Positions 11,701 through 22,186 of a stretch of 64,000 nucleotides of DNA are shown here, one piece after another. The stretch is from positions 186,001 to 250,000 of the forward strand of contig LATX02000024.1 of assembly GCA_001466705.2 (NCBI GenBank), given 5' to 3'. The notes beneath the pieces were generated by a model. That model saw nothing but the letters and a program-made list of their open reading frames with translations, did not search any database and was not told the origin of the DNA. The position numbers and the translations under genes were made by a program. Position 1 is the stretch's first letter. The number at the start of each line of letters is the position of its first letter. The stretch is from Moniliophthora roreri (lineage: Eukaryota > Basidiomycota > Agaricomycetes > Agaricales > Marasmiaceae).

Positions 11701-14181
11701 ATGCCAGGGTTCTTTCGCAATGCAGCGCTTTCGTCGCTTCTAATTATCGGACATATTTTATCATACTTCTCAGTGACCTCAGCAGATCGTGCGTTCACCG
11801 TTGTCTTTATGTTTCGTGATCACTAAACAAGACACGTATGCAGTACCGCCTGCAGCATCATTCTGGGTCCCTTCACTACCAGACATACACCAGGATCCGC
11901 TACACCCCTTGCATATTTTTGCTGGAAGTCTACCTTCAGATCCAAATGCTCGAGATTCAAAGCCAGAAGATGTTACCCCGCATCTGTACTTTGTTCTGGT
12001 GAAAAATCGTAGGGTTGCGGATAAGGAGAGGGTGATGTTTTGGTTTAACGTGCGTTATTCTATATTTTTTTTGCAGATTGTCGTTTATGTTTGCTATAGG
12101 GCGGGCCAGGATGCTCCTCGTTTGACGGGTTGATGATGGAAGTTGGACCATGGCGGATGGATGGAAAAGGCGGATTCCAAGTAGCTGAAGGTGGTTGGGA
12201 AGAGTATACGACGATGGTTTATAGTGCGTCAGTCTTTTCGTGCACTGAGAATTAACTAACTCGTCGCTCGTGCAGTCGATCAACCCGCTGGTACCGGTTT
12301 CTCGTATACAAGCTCGAATAGCTATGTGCATACTCTTCAAGAGGCACGTCCTTATGCCACCTCATTTAACCATTTATGTCTCACCATACTCTTGCAGGCA
12401 ACCGTACAACTCATAGAATTTCTAAACAACTTTTATCAAGTATTTCCTGAATACCAAAGGATGGACGTACGTCGCATTTATTCGTTCCTCTGTTCCTGAC
12501 TTGAGACCTCCCCTCATAACAGACGTATCTTGGCGGGGAAAGCTATGCCGGGCAATACATACCTTACTTTGGTACGTCTATCTCCTTTGACCACCCGCTG
12601 ACACTGATTGACACGACTACTCCACTTGCGCACAGCCGAGGGAATCCTAAATTCAAACCTCAAGACACCTCTAAAAGGCATTGCAATCGGAAACGGCTGG
12701 ATCGATGCCAGGCGTCAATATCCTTCCTATTTGGAATATGCCGTGAATATGGGAATTCTCGAGGAGAATTCGGATGTATGTCCGTTTGCCTGTTATACCT
12801 CTCACTCCAGCTGACCGGTGGTTGAAGCCATGGAAAGAGGCCAAGCAAATGACAGATGGTTGTGTTGGCGAGCTCAAGAAGATCACGAACGAACCGATCT
12901 CGGTGCGAGGGTGCGAGAGTTTGTTGCTGGATGTGACAAAGGTTAGGCAGAGGACGTACGTTCATTTCCGCTGCTTAGTCTTGTGGTGTGGGGCTGATGG
13001 AAGTATAATAGGGTTGATAACAAACAAAAATGTATCAACGTCTACGATGTTCGGTATGATGACGACTATCCTGCTTGTGGGATGAACTGGCCGCCTGATA
13101 TCGGGCCAGTTACTACTTATCTTGATGTACGTGCCGTGCCAACGCTTCTCCTTACCTAGAAGACTAAAAACATCTTTTTCATAGCGCAAAGAGGTCGTCA
13201 ACGCCCTTCACGCAAATGAGCACGCCGAATCCTGGATCGAATGTCGTGGTCGTATACACCAAGAACTCCACGAGAGCGAGTCCAATTCGTCTGTCACCGT
13301 TCTCCCGAAGGTGCTGGAAAAGATACCAGTGTTGATCTTTGCTGGAGACCAGGATTTGATATGCAATTATGTCGGGCTAGAGGCGATGATTGCATCACTG
13401 ACTTGGAATGGTGAGACTGGGCTTGGGGTAAGATCCTACTTGTGAGACATTGTGCACATATCTGACCAGAGACTTAGAAAGTAAAAACTCAATCGTGGAG
13501 TGTCAATGCTACGCTTGCAGGGACGTGGGTTTCGTCTAGGAATCTGACATATACAAAGGTGAGAGCCCATGGTCGTATCCTTAAACGGTCGTCATAACCA
13601 CTCCCTGCCCTCAGATATTCAATGCATCACATATGGCTCCCTTCGATCTACCACACGTAGCACACGATATGATCTTACGTTTCATGGGCGTAGACTTCTC
13701 CGCAATTGTGGAAGGCTCAGCCAAGATACCTAGTAGCTTAGGTTCAGAGGCAAAGCCTCTATTCCTGCAAGATTCTATGGTGTCACAGACTCCTGTGCCT
13801 AGCGGTAAAACGCCGGAACAGGCCAAGGCTATGTGGGAAGGTTCGTTTTCGAGTCTCTTCCATTTTGACTCATGCTTATGTCGTTTCACAGCTTACTATA
13901 ACGCTGGAGCAGCCGCCCTAGTTCTCGTCATCATCTTCCTGGTCGTGGGTATCTTTGTATGGTGCCGAATTCGACGAAGACGTACGGTACATCTTCCGGT
14001 ACAGCAAGATGACGAGGAGAGTATACCGCTCAAGTCTTCACGACATGAGGATGGTGAAGAGACATATAGAAGCAGAAAAGGGAAGGAGAGGGCTATCGAA
14101 CCAGAAGAGTTGGAACCTCCGATATTCGATGTGGGTGAAAGTGAAGACGAGGATGAGGTGAGGTATAAGGATCGTACATAG
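11701..14181 (+). CDS. KEX1: Kex1-type serine carboxypeptidase (S10 family)
   Basis: Thirteen exons: 11701-11788, 11832-12049, 12100-12223, 12276-12343, 12398-12466, 12523-12571, 12636-12775, 12828-12955, 13012-13126, 13185-13427, 13478-13558, 13615-13840, 13892-14181; 612 residues. A signal peptide opens the protein. Substrate-binding [10 protein letters not shown] and [10 protein letters not shown], catalytic Ser196 in GESYAG, Asp about 390 in GDQDLICN and His447 in ASHMAPFD are all present. After the catalytic domain come one transmembrane helix (about 522-541), an RRRR stop and a long acidic cytosolic tail, the architecture of Golgi Kex1. The family trims C-terminal Lys/Arg from precursors such as mating pheromones after Kex2 cleavage. 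The intron 12344-12397 starts with GC (GAG|GCACGT...GCAG), needed to keep the frame. Confidence 0.93.
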
Positions 14182-14274
14182 CTTGTACGAGTTGTAGGAT
14201 TTGGGATGACATCTATTTATCTGCGTGTCTAAGTTTACAGTTCATGGGTTGCTTTACGGGTCATAATGTAGACT

Positions 14275-14791
14275 TTATGCATTAACCAATGAAGCGAGCC
14301 CGGCCTTCTTGTGTAAAGCTTGAACGGCATCGTTGCCTCCAATATGCTGCTTGTCTGGACAACGTTTTGGCGTTAATGAATGGCAACCAACCCATAGGGA
14401 TGAATGGGAATACGCACTGATGAAGATATTTGGAACCGTCCTCTGACCTGTCTTCTCTGCAAGATAAGATTGAATATCTGATCCCTCATCAAGTTCGTCT
14501 AATCTGGAAAAAAAATGCACCAGAATTGCGCTATATAATGACAGGCAAGGGTGAATACGCAAAGGTAAATACGCACTCGAAAACCTTGACGGAAACACCA
14601 GGAAAGTTGGTGCGGAGCAGAGATTTGGCGGATTTGCAGTACGGGCAATAGCTCTTTGAGAAGACGGTGACTTTGTTGTCTTGGATAGCAGACTAAGCAG
14701 GGAAAAGGGTAAATATATATGTCAGTAGGGTTGACTTCAACAGAAAAAGACTTTTTCTCGAAAGCACCTCTACAAGATCTTTGACAGCCAT
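14275..14791 (-). CDS. dithiol glutaredoxin
   Basis: Four exons, 14791-14768, 14692-14577, 14503-14418 and 14354-14275, encode 101 residues, a normal length for class I glutaredoxins. The active site is C24-P-Y-C27, followed by the glutathione-binding TVPNIFI (cis-Pro) and the GGNDAVQAL motif. It reduces protein disulfides and glutathione mixed disulfides using GSH; no targeting sequence is seen, so it is probably cytosolic. The first exon encodes only eight residues. Introns are 75, 73 and 63 nt. It is divergent from DPM3, with about 237 bp between the start codons. Confidence 0.93.
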
Positions 14792-15028
14792 TGCTCTCGC
14801 GGGAGATTGGGAGGAGGATGAGGAGGATAGTAATCTGGAGACAGAAGTATAAATACGGCTGAACATATGGTATCTGAGTAAGCCCCGCCTAAAAGTCCTG
14901 TCAGCACACTAGTGACTGAGCGGAGAACGCGGAAGTGGGCACGTGATGCGAAGCAATTTCCTAGTTTGAATTTGGTCTAGGGAAGCCACGTCGCGTAGAT
15001 CACTCTGCTCTGCATCCCTCGTTCTACA

Positions 15029-15427
15029 ATGACTCGCGCTCAACGTGTCGGCTTATTAGCCAGCTTATTCACCTCCTTATACCTCCTTGTATTCTTCAAT
15101 ATTATCGAAGTGCCATTCGTGGAGGAGAAGGTCGTGGATGAAATTATTCCAGTGGTACGTGATGGGCAATTTTCCGTTTTAACAAGTGCTCATGAAGGAT
15201 TTATAGCTACCCTGGTGGTTGCTCGTATCGTTCGGCTCATACTCGCTGTGGTCACTAGGATGGGGTCTGTTTACATTTAGAGACTGCCCAGAGGAATATC
15301 ATTCTCTACTTTCAGTGCGTAATGTTAGAACCGGCAGTTTGGTTCTGTGCCTCATCTTTCATTGGGGAAACAGGAAATATCGGAAGCCAGAAACGATCTC
15401 AGAGCAAAGGGTGTATCAGTTGATTGA
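15029..15427 (+). CDS. DPM3: dolichol-phosphate mannosyltransferase subunit 3
   Basis: Three exons, 15029-15154, 15207-15314 and 15374-15427, encode 95 residues. Two transmembrane helices fill the N-terminal two thirds, followed by the family signature GWGLFTFRDCPEEYHSLL and a helical end (EISEARNDLRAKGVSVD). DPM3 tethers the catalytic Dpm1 subunit to the ER membrane so that dolichol-phosphate-mannose is made for N-glycosylation, O-mannosylation and GPI anchors. Length and motifs match animal and fungal DPM3. Introns are 52 and 59 nt. Confidence 0.95.
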
Positions 15428-15485
15428 AGAAACGTACATTTGAGATTGACGACGACTGGAATTAATTTATATCACCATTGCAAAA

Positions 15486-16769
15486 CTACTTGTGACCTTG
15501 AACTACTTTGGGAACATAAGGCTCCTCGAGATATTTGATCTCTTCCTCAGTCAGCTCAGTCCCATTCACTACATTGTCCTCGATCCTCTGCTCGGAAGAT
15601 ATCCCGACAATTGGGCTGACTACCTTCGCAGCGACCCATGCCAACGAAACCTTGGCCATACTAATATCTTTCTTCTTCGCAATCTCCTCTACTCTGTTAA
15701 TAATTTCCTCGTCCGCAGGAGTAAGGGCACGCTCGTATACGGACCCTTTGGCAGCCTCGCCACGGCGCGTCGTCACGGACGCTGGTCGAGCAAGGACACC
15801 AGTTGCTAGAGCAGCCCAAGGAACGATACCAATACCGTGAAAGTTACAATATGGGATCATTTCGCGTTCCTAGCCAAGGTAATACGTATAAGTCCTCGCT
15901 TCAAGCTGAAATGTGGTGGGGCCTACCTCTTCACGATATAGAAGAGAATACTCATTCTGCATGCTGATAAACTTTGTCCAGCCTCTCTTTTCTGCAACCT
16001 CATTCATCAGCGCAAACTGCCAACATCTCATGGAACTTGCACCGATGTATCTGACTTTGCCGGACTCTACGAGATCATGCAATGCCTTCATGGTCTCTTC
16101 CACCGCAGTGTCGGGATCGAAGCGATGGATCTGTAAGAGGTCGATGTATGTTGTGTTCAAGCGCTCTAAAGATGCGTTAACCGCGTTGAAAATCGCGTTA
16201 CGGGATAGACCATAGTTGTTGATGTGCTGACGGTCCTTGTACAGTTCTGGGTGGTAATAGGGATTGAGACTTTGGTCATGGGAGACAAGATGGTAGCATT
16301 TCGTAGCAATGATGATTTGATTCCGCGGGATCTCGTACTGCAGTGAATCATTTGTTAGAAAAAAAAAGTAATGCGATAGAACTCGGGGGTACATACATAC
16401 TTTTTGCATGAATTTCCCGACAATCTTCTCCGATTCACCATTCGAATATACGTTCGCCGTATCGATTGTGTTGATACCTCGATCCCAGGCTGCCTTGATG
16501 ATAGGCAACGATTGTTCTTCGTTCATAATCCAGTTATGAGGCTACCAAACGTCATGTCAACCTCGTTACGGTTGGATACGTAGGGAAAGACTTACAAACC
16601 AATTAGGGGAGCCATAACTCATTGCACCTAGCTAAATTAACGCATTCCGGGATATCCGAGTCAGCATCTGTCTTTGCACCCAAATGCAATTCCGAAGGCG
16701 ACGTACTATTGGCACGGACACCTTCAACCCGGATTTCCCTAGACGCCTATATTCCACTGGTTTCGCCAT
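15486..16769 (-). CDS. aldo/keto reductase
   Basis: Five exons, 16769-16707, 16631-16596, 16541-16401, 16337-15927 and 15869-15486, give 344 residues. The N-terminal hairpin (MAKPVEYRRLGKSGLKVSVP) is followed by LGAMSYGSPNWF and the catalytic tetrad regions: Asp/Tyr in DTANVYSNGESE, Lys in IIIATKCY and His in DLLQIHRFD. NADPH contacts appear near the C-terminus (PIVGISSEQRIEDNV). It belongs to the fungal group of potassium-channel-beta/aryl-alcohol-type reductases that reduce aldehydes with NADPH; the substrate is not predictable. The second exon is only 36 nt. Convergent with DPM3, with about 58 bp between stops. Confidence 0.92.
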
Positions 16770-17708
16770 GGGAGGAGGTGTTCTAGGGAAGCAAATGGTT
16801 TTTGCAATAGAAAATTAGCCATTTTATATTTCCATAATGAAAAATCGAGCGCCGCCGTCCCATGATAAAGACCACCCAATCAGGCCGGCGGGATAAACAT
16901 ATATGGATAATCCGATGCGTTTAGGGTTGAAGGGAAGGTGGAGGTGGATGCTACTCATCAGGCAGCATTCCGAGGATACATAAGGAGCGTTTCGATGAGA
17001 GAAATGGGTTTTGAGAAAAAAGTTCATGATCCAGGATCGACGGCCCAAGCGGCACGAAGTTTCCGTGTCGGTTGTTTGTTCTCTACCACCACCACGCTAG
17101 GGCTGTCTCCTCGCAACCCCATCAAGAATGTTAGGGAAGGCGTCATGGAATAAGGTGTGTGGCGCTGGATGGTTCTCGGGAGCGAACGTTGAGCAATGTA
17201 CAAAGTTGTAAATGGTTAGCCCTCAGCCGCTCTTGAAGTCGCGCCTCATCTACACCAGGAATGTTATGAAGGGATAATGACGTGAGGCATGCATGCGGAA
17301 GATCCTGGTGAAAGCAACGTTGCTTACTTGCATGCCAACCATTCAAGCCGGGACTACCTGGATTTAGAATGCAAACCTCCGAAATGGCGAGAAAATGGGT
17401 TGCACTTCTTTGTATAGTCTCCACTATTTTCGCTCGCAGATACGGACAGGTCAGTTCATATCTTTATCAGCGCCGAAATCCACGCATCGGACAGCAATAG
17501 CTAACTATGGGATCCTGCGTTTCTCTAGGTGTAGCCTTTACGAATACTTCCCCGAAGCTTCACCCAACATAAAACCTTTCAATACTATTCGCAGTCCTCA
17601 TGACAGGTACTGGTCGCTTCAGCGGCTTGGCTCCATGACGCACATTAATCAATTCGGGTATATAAAGTGGCACTTCCCCCGCTACTATGATTTCAACTTA
17701 CCTTGAAC
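16770..17708. other. intergenic stretch with a TATA box (17659-17667) before the transporter pseudogene
   Basis: No convincing gene is seen; open frames on both strands are short and unlike proteins. TATATAAAG at 17659-17667 lies 42 bp before the ATG at 17709 and is the likely promoter core of the MFS gene, still intact although the coding part is broken. Confidence 0.5.
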
Positions 17709-19750
17709 ATGGGAGGATCTATTCCGTCGTCATCTACATCCCTGGGTAGTGTTGGACCATGCCACCAGTGGAAGAATAACACACATCCGAAGTGGTGGAA
17801 GGATCCTGGACTTCGCAAAAACGTAGGATGGGTCGTGACACTATATCTTAGTGTGTGAGTAAATGCTCTCTTGAAAGTATACCCTAGGAATCCTACTACC
17901 CGTTCTGTAATCAGATTCGCTCTTGGTTACGATACGAGCTTGATCAATGGCCTTCAAGCGCTGCCTCAATGGAATGAATACTTCAATCATCCCACTGGGT
18001 CAAGACTTGGGCTCATCGTCGCCTCCCTTACGTTCCCAGTCATCGTGTTTGTAATCTGCTATGGAGCCTGTTCTCCAGCTAAACCGCCATTCTAGAGTCG
18101 CTCCGATCACGTCGTGGTGTGTGGATAAATTCGGGCGAAAGTGGGCTATTACCGTTGGCAGTTTTGTTCTTGTTAGTCTGTACCTCCATGTGCTCTCAAC
18201 GAGCCTGACGTCTTTCTGTTATCTAGATCATTGGTCCATTAATTAGCAGCCTTGCCCAGAACGAGGCTATGCTCATTGCTGGTCGAGTTATTGTTGGAGC
18301 CTCCAGCTTCTTCACATCATTAGCTTGTGCTTGCCTCGTCAACGAGCTTCTTCATCCACGGATCAGAGGGTGTGTAATCTGCACTCGTTCTAACTATCAA
18401 GTAATCATTCTTTTCACAGAGTCTTCAGCGCCCTTTTCACGTTCACACTGATGGTTGGTGGTATCTTTGGCTCGTGGTTGACGTTTGGAACGCTTCAATG
18501 GCAATCCTCGTGGTCCTGGCGCCTGCCCATACTACTGCAAGTGATCGGACCTGTGGTACTATTCATTTTGTCCCGAGTCGCCTCGATGGCTCGTTAAGAA
18601 CGGTCAAAGGGAGGAGGCGCACGACATGCTTGCACAATATCATGCAAATGGCGATAGAGATGATGAACTGGTGAAGAACGAGTTGACTCAGATCGTGAGC
18701 AGAATCGAGAAAGAAGAAAGGGAGCAGACGTCTTGGAAATCGTTTGTATCTACTCCTGGAAACCGAAGGAGAACGATACTAGTGATCTTGGTATCTACGG
18801 GTCCCGCCACAACTGGCTGTAAGTTCTACCGATCGCCAAGTTGACCCGAGTTACTGACCTTGAGGATTCATAGTGACTGTCGTTGGGGCGTATATGGTTC
18901 CCACATTGCAGATGGTGGGTATCACTAGTCCTGCGCAACTGGGTAAGCATTCGGACGTACGACGTATCTCCACCATAATCCTGATTATCATAAAGTCGGA
19001 ATAAATGGCGGTTTTACAGTTGCACAAGCCATCGGATGCATGATTGGGGCTTTCTGCACTGATAGCCTCGGTCGTCGACCCATGTTTTTGATTTCCACAT
19101 CTGCCATGCTTGTATTCTTTTCCATTCTTACCGTGCTTCTGGTACGTCAATCTGTTTATGACAATTCCGTCCGCAAATGTTAATGTGTTCGCAGGCATTG
19201 TTTTCGTACTCACCCCTTCCGTCTCTTGCAATTGCCTACGTCGTCGTGCTGTATCTGTTCGTGTTCGCCTTGAACTTTTCGTGGGTCGCTTTAGCCGCGG
19301 TGTATCCCCCGGAAATTTTGCCGTTCTCTCTACGCGCTAAAGGGATCGCGTTAGGGAACACTATACAGGCTATTTGCTCCTCGTTCAACACGTTTGTAAA
19401 CCCGATCGCACTCGAAGCAATAGGTGTAAGTTCTCGGCTGATGTTTTTGAGGAGGCATAACATATTTTCATTATCATTTTTCAGTGGAAATATTATACGA
19501 TATATATCGGCATCATTGCTGTTTATCTGGGACTGGTTTGGGCATTTCTGATCGAGACAAAGTAAGATTCTGTTGTGCATGAAGATTGCAAATTTATTTA
19601 ACGGATTCTGATAGGGGACACACTATGGAAGAAATTGTTGATGAATTCGATGGGAGCGAAAGCCAGTATGAGCTGGAGCAAAGCAGTCAAGACGAAGCTT
19701 TCATGACTTGCCAGCAGAATCCGTCAACGATCAAGATAAAAGCTTTTTGA
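17709..19750 (+). pseudogene. MFS sugar transporter gene with two frameshifts
   Basis: Ten exons can be followed: 17709-17854, 17915-18050, 18096-18171, 18227-18369, 18420-18818, 18874-18942, 18996-19141, 19195-19425, 19485-19561, 19615-19750. The product resembles lactose/hexose permeases of the sugar-porter family: ALGYDTSLINGLQALPQW, VDKFGRKWAI, AGRVIVGAS, the mid-loop ESPRWLVKNG, DSLGRRP and a YPPEILPFSLRAKG motif. Two breaks are seen. Between exons 2 and 3 the natural junction (GTAATC...TTCTAG, 45 nt) leaves the frame off by one. In exon 5, near 18564-18570, the frame changes just before CPESPRW in a T-rich run. Either the gene is dead or the sequence has two indel errors; splice sites and promoter are otherwise intact, so the decay would be recent. 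Confidence 0.8.
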
Positions 19751-19947
19751 GAATGTACACCACCAATATACTATACATAATTTACTATACATAGTTTATA
19801 ATAATTTGCTTTTTGTAAACTAAAGGAACGCACGAAGACGACTGCACTACGTCATTGTGAAGTCATCCATGTCTCCACAAAAATCACTGTTTGCAGTTCT
19901 CTCTCAGAAACTCTTCACTTCTCCCAGAAATTCTTTCAATTAACAGT

Positions 19948-20483
19948 ATGTCGCTCACAGGCATGAACATTCCCATCCCAGACGCCGAAACCCTACAAAG
20001 GTTAAGAAATTCAGCATCTTTCTTTTGAATGTTACTGACAAGTATTCGTAAACAGCCAAGAAGGCCGACAATCTCATTCTCTAACGGTCCTACAATCCGA
20101 GGAATCCAGTTACCGCAACATATGCGACGACGCTCTCAAGACATTAGAGAATGCTTTGCAGAACAAGGATTTGGATTCAAATGTGCGGGAAAAGTGTAAG
20201 TTGTAAAGTATCGTATCGTAAAGAAAGCCCGATTTCTGAATAGCTCTCTATAGTAGAACCTCTCTTCGCGTCGATCAAGACGCAAAAGGACAACCTCATA
20301 TCGATCATATCGCAGGCACAGGAAGTACAGGACGGCATAAACGAGAATAAACCCGAACCTGACGAAATCCAGAAGCAAGTGCAAGCACTGGTTGATGAAT
20401 TCACAAAGACGGCAAAAGAACTTAGTCAACAAGTGGATTCCCTGGGCAGACTCATGGCAGTACACCGCATCCCTACCGAATGA
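19948..20483 (+). CDS. small coiled-coil protein, unknown function
   Basis: Three exons, 19948-20000, 20056-20195 and 20254-20483, encode 140 residues. Nearly all of the protein is predicted helix with heptad-like spacing (YRNICDDALKTLENALQ; LFASIKTQKDNLISIISQAQ; QALVDEFTKTAKELSQQV). There is no signal peptide or membrane segment. Its size and composition are those of small subunits of larger complexes such as kinetochore or Mediator parts, but no family could be named. Introns of 55 and 58 nt with good GT-AG ends support a real gene. Confidence 0.65.
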
Positions 20484-20745
20484 TATGATCCCTGTAATAG
20501 CATAAGATGGTCAGGGCAATGTTTAATATACCTTCATGTAGCTATGATTTTAATCATCTGCGCATAAAGCAGAACCAGATAACACAGTTAGTGTGGATAC
20601 TACGTTCGCTGGCAGTGCCCCATGCTTCGAACCCGTCTGTCCTCTCCGATCAATCCGTGAGTCGTCACTGATCCTTCCCACCGGATCTGGAAAGTCTGTA
20701 AGGTGTCTCGTCTCTTGATTTTACCATACTCATTTCCTTCACAGA

Positions 20746-21922
20746 GTACACCAAAGTCCATGTCCAACGAACTGCGCTACAGCGTTGAAATTGGTCCAAA
20801 ACCTTATCTGCAGTCGCCGGTAGATGACCTGTGGTCATTCTACTCCACCACACAATGGGCTATACTCCACAACATCCATAATCGTCTGCAAAGGTCCGAT
20901 GAGGAGCGGAAGCAGGATTCGTGCTGTTAAGCCGAACTATTGGGGCCACATACCTATAACGTTACAATGTGTCCCACTTCTCCATGAGTGGTATGGTCGG
21001 CTCGTCACGTTGCAGGATAAGGCAAAGAGAATCTTTTAAGGGGACAAACTGGATGAGTTTTATCTTCGGTCATTCTACTACTTCGCAGTCCAGGATGCGC
21101 TTGATTTCCTCGAGGTGGTGAAGGAGCACCGACCGAACCTGGATAGCTATAGGGCTGTTCGCCGTAACCGTATACGGTTACGACCGTACACTTTACGGTT
21201 GCTTGACGGATACGATTTCTCCGTCACCGTACCGTACAGGGAAATTTCTTGGGAGTATCGGATACGGTGACGGTTTTGACGGCCGTATCGTACGGTTTTC
21301 TGTAGGCGCCCATTAGGCGCGCAGCACAAATCACTGGGCGCATGCTTTGGGACACTCTAGGGTTGCCTGCAAAGGTGAAGATGACTGCTATAGGGCTATG
21401 GAGACCAGGTATGGGGTCAGAGCAGGCTTATGATGTCAGAATTTAGGAACACACCTCTCAAACACATCATTATATCCCCCCTTCAAGCTTCGAGTCCCAG
21501 TGAGGCCCTTCCAGTACTTCTATGATGTTCTGGAGTGGTAGGGTGAGTGAACAATGATGTTGATAGGCTTCGCTGGCACCCGCGGAACGGCGTCGGACTT
21601 TCCCGAGCAACTCCCGAGGCTCTATATAACGAAGCAAATCATTTCCTTGGACGGCCAACGACATTTAGTTTCATTTTCTGCAAACATCTGGCATCGCACT
21701 AGCAACAATTTCCCCAGCCCGTACGCAGCCGTACATACGGCCGTCAAGACGGTGTCAACCCGTACCGTCTACCGTACCGTACACAGGATGGAAAATGGCT
21801 CGCCGGTACGGATACGATAGCCGTACAACCGTTACCGTCGCCACCGTATATACGGTGACGGCGAACAGCCCTAGATAGCTATCCCCCCCTTTCTAAGTTA
21901 GGAGTCCTTTTTTTGTACTAGT
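20746..21922 (+). pseudogene. remnant of a FunK1-like protein kinase gene, split by a MITE
   Basis: From 20746 the translation gives STPKSMSNELR...SPVDDLWSFYSTTQWAI, the late kinase-domain pattern seen in fungal FunK1 kinases. The frame then changes near 20915, continues as HIPITLQCVPLLHEWYGRL, meets a TAA at 21037-21039 and continues as FYYFAVQDALDFLEVVKEHRP until the transposon begins at 21150. Skipping the MITE and one target-site copy, the frame stays open to a stop near 21920. The N-terminal half of the kinase, with its ATP-binding and catalytic loops, is not found upstream. It cannot encode a working kinase. The family name is by pattern recognition only. Confidence 0.5.
21150..21873. 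mobile_element. non-autonomous hAT-type MITE with 8-bp target site duplication
   Basis: The 724-bp element begins TAGGGCTGTTCGCCGT and ends with the exact reverse complement of those 16 bases; the similarity goes on inward (ACCGTATA) with single differences. It is flanked by the perfect 8-bp repeat GATAGCTA at 21142-21149 and 21874-21881. An 8-bp duplication with TAGGG/CAGGG-like ends is the hallmark of the hAT superfamily. The subterminal regions are filled with palindromic CCGTA/TACGG motifs in both orientations, likely transposase-binding sites. No transposase frame is present, so an autonomous partner would have to act in trans. Confidence 0.85.
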
Positions 21923-22186
21923 CTCATCTCGTCTGTTGTTACTGTTTTCGGTGTCGTTTTCCATGCATAGACACCCTCGTTGCAGGTGTACTTTGGAATT
22001 ACCACAATAAGCACGGGGGTACGTGGATAAGAGGGCTTCGACTTGCATATATTCTCTCTAAGCTCCAAGCGACTTTGAATGAAGATATGAGTGGTCCTAG
22101 GTTTTGCCAAATACATAAGGATAAGCATGGTAGATTGGACCTCATCGCCACCTTCACGAGTGACCGAACGAACGTAATCTACAACT

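Noticed and set aside
18051..18078. A 28-nt intron (GTAATC...TCCAG) that would repair the first break in the sugar transporter
   Set aside because: Far below the size of the other introns here, and it would add about ten residues not present in the family; a one-base shift is simpler, given a second shift in the same gene.
21150..21873. The CCGTA/TACGG-rich block as a telomeric or centromeric satellite
   Set aside because: It is bounded by exact inverted termini and an 8-bp target duplication, so it is a transposon.
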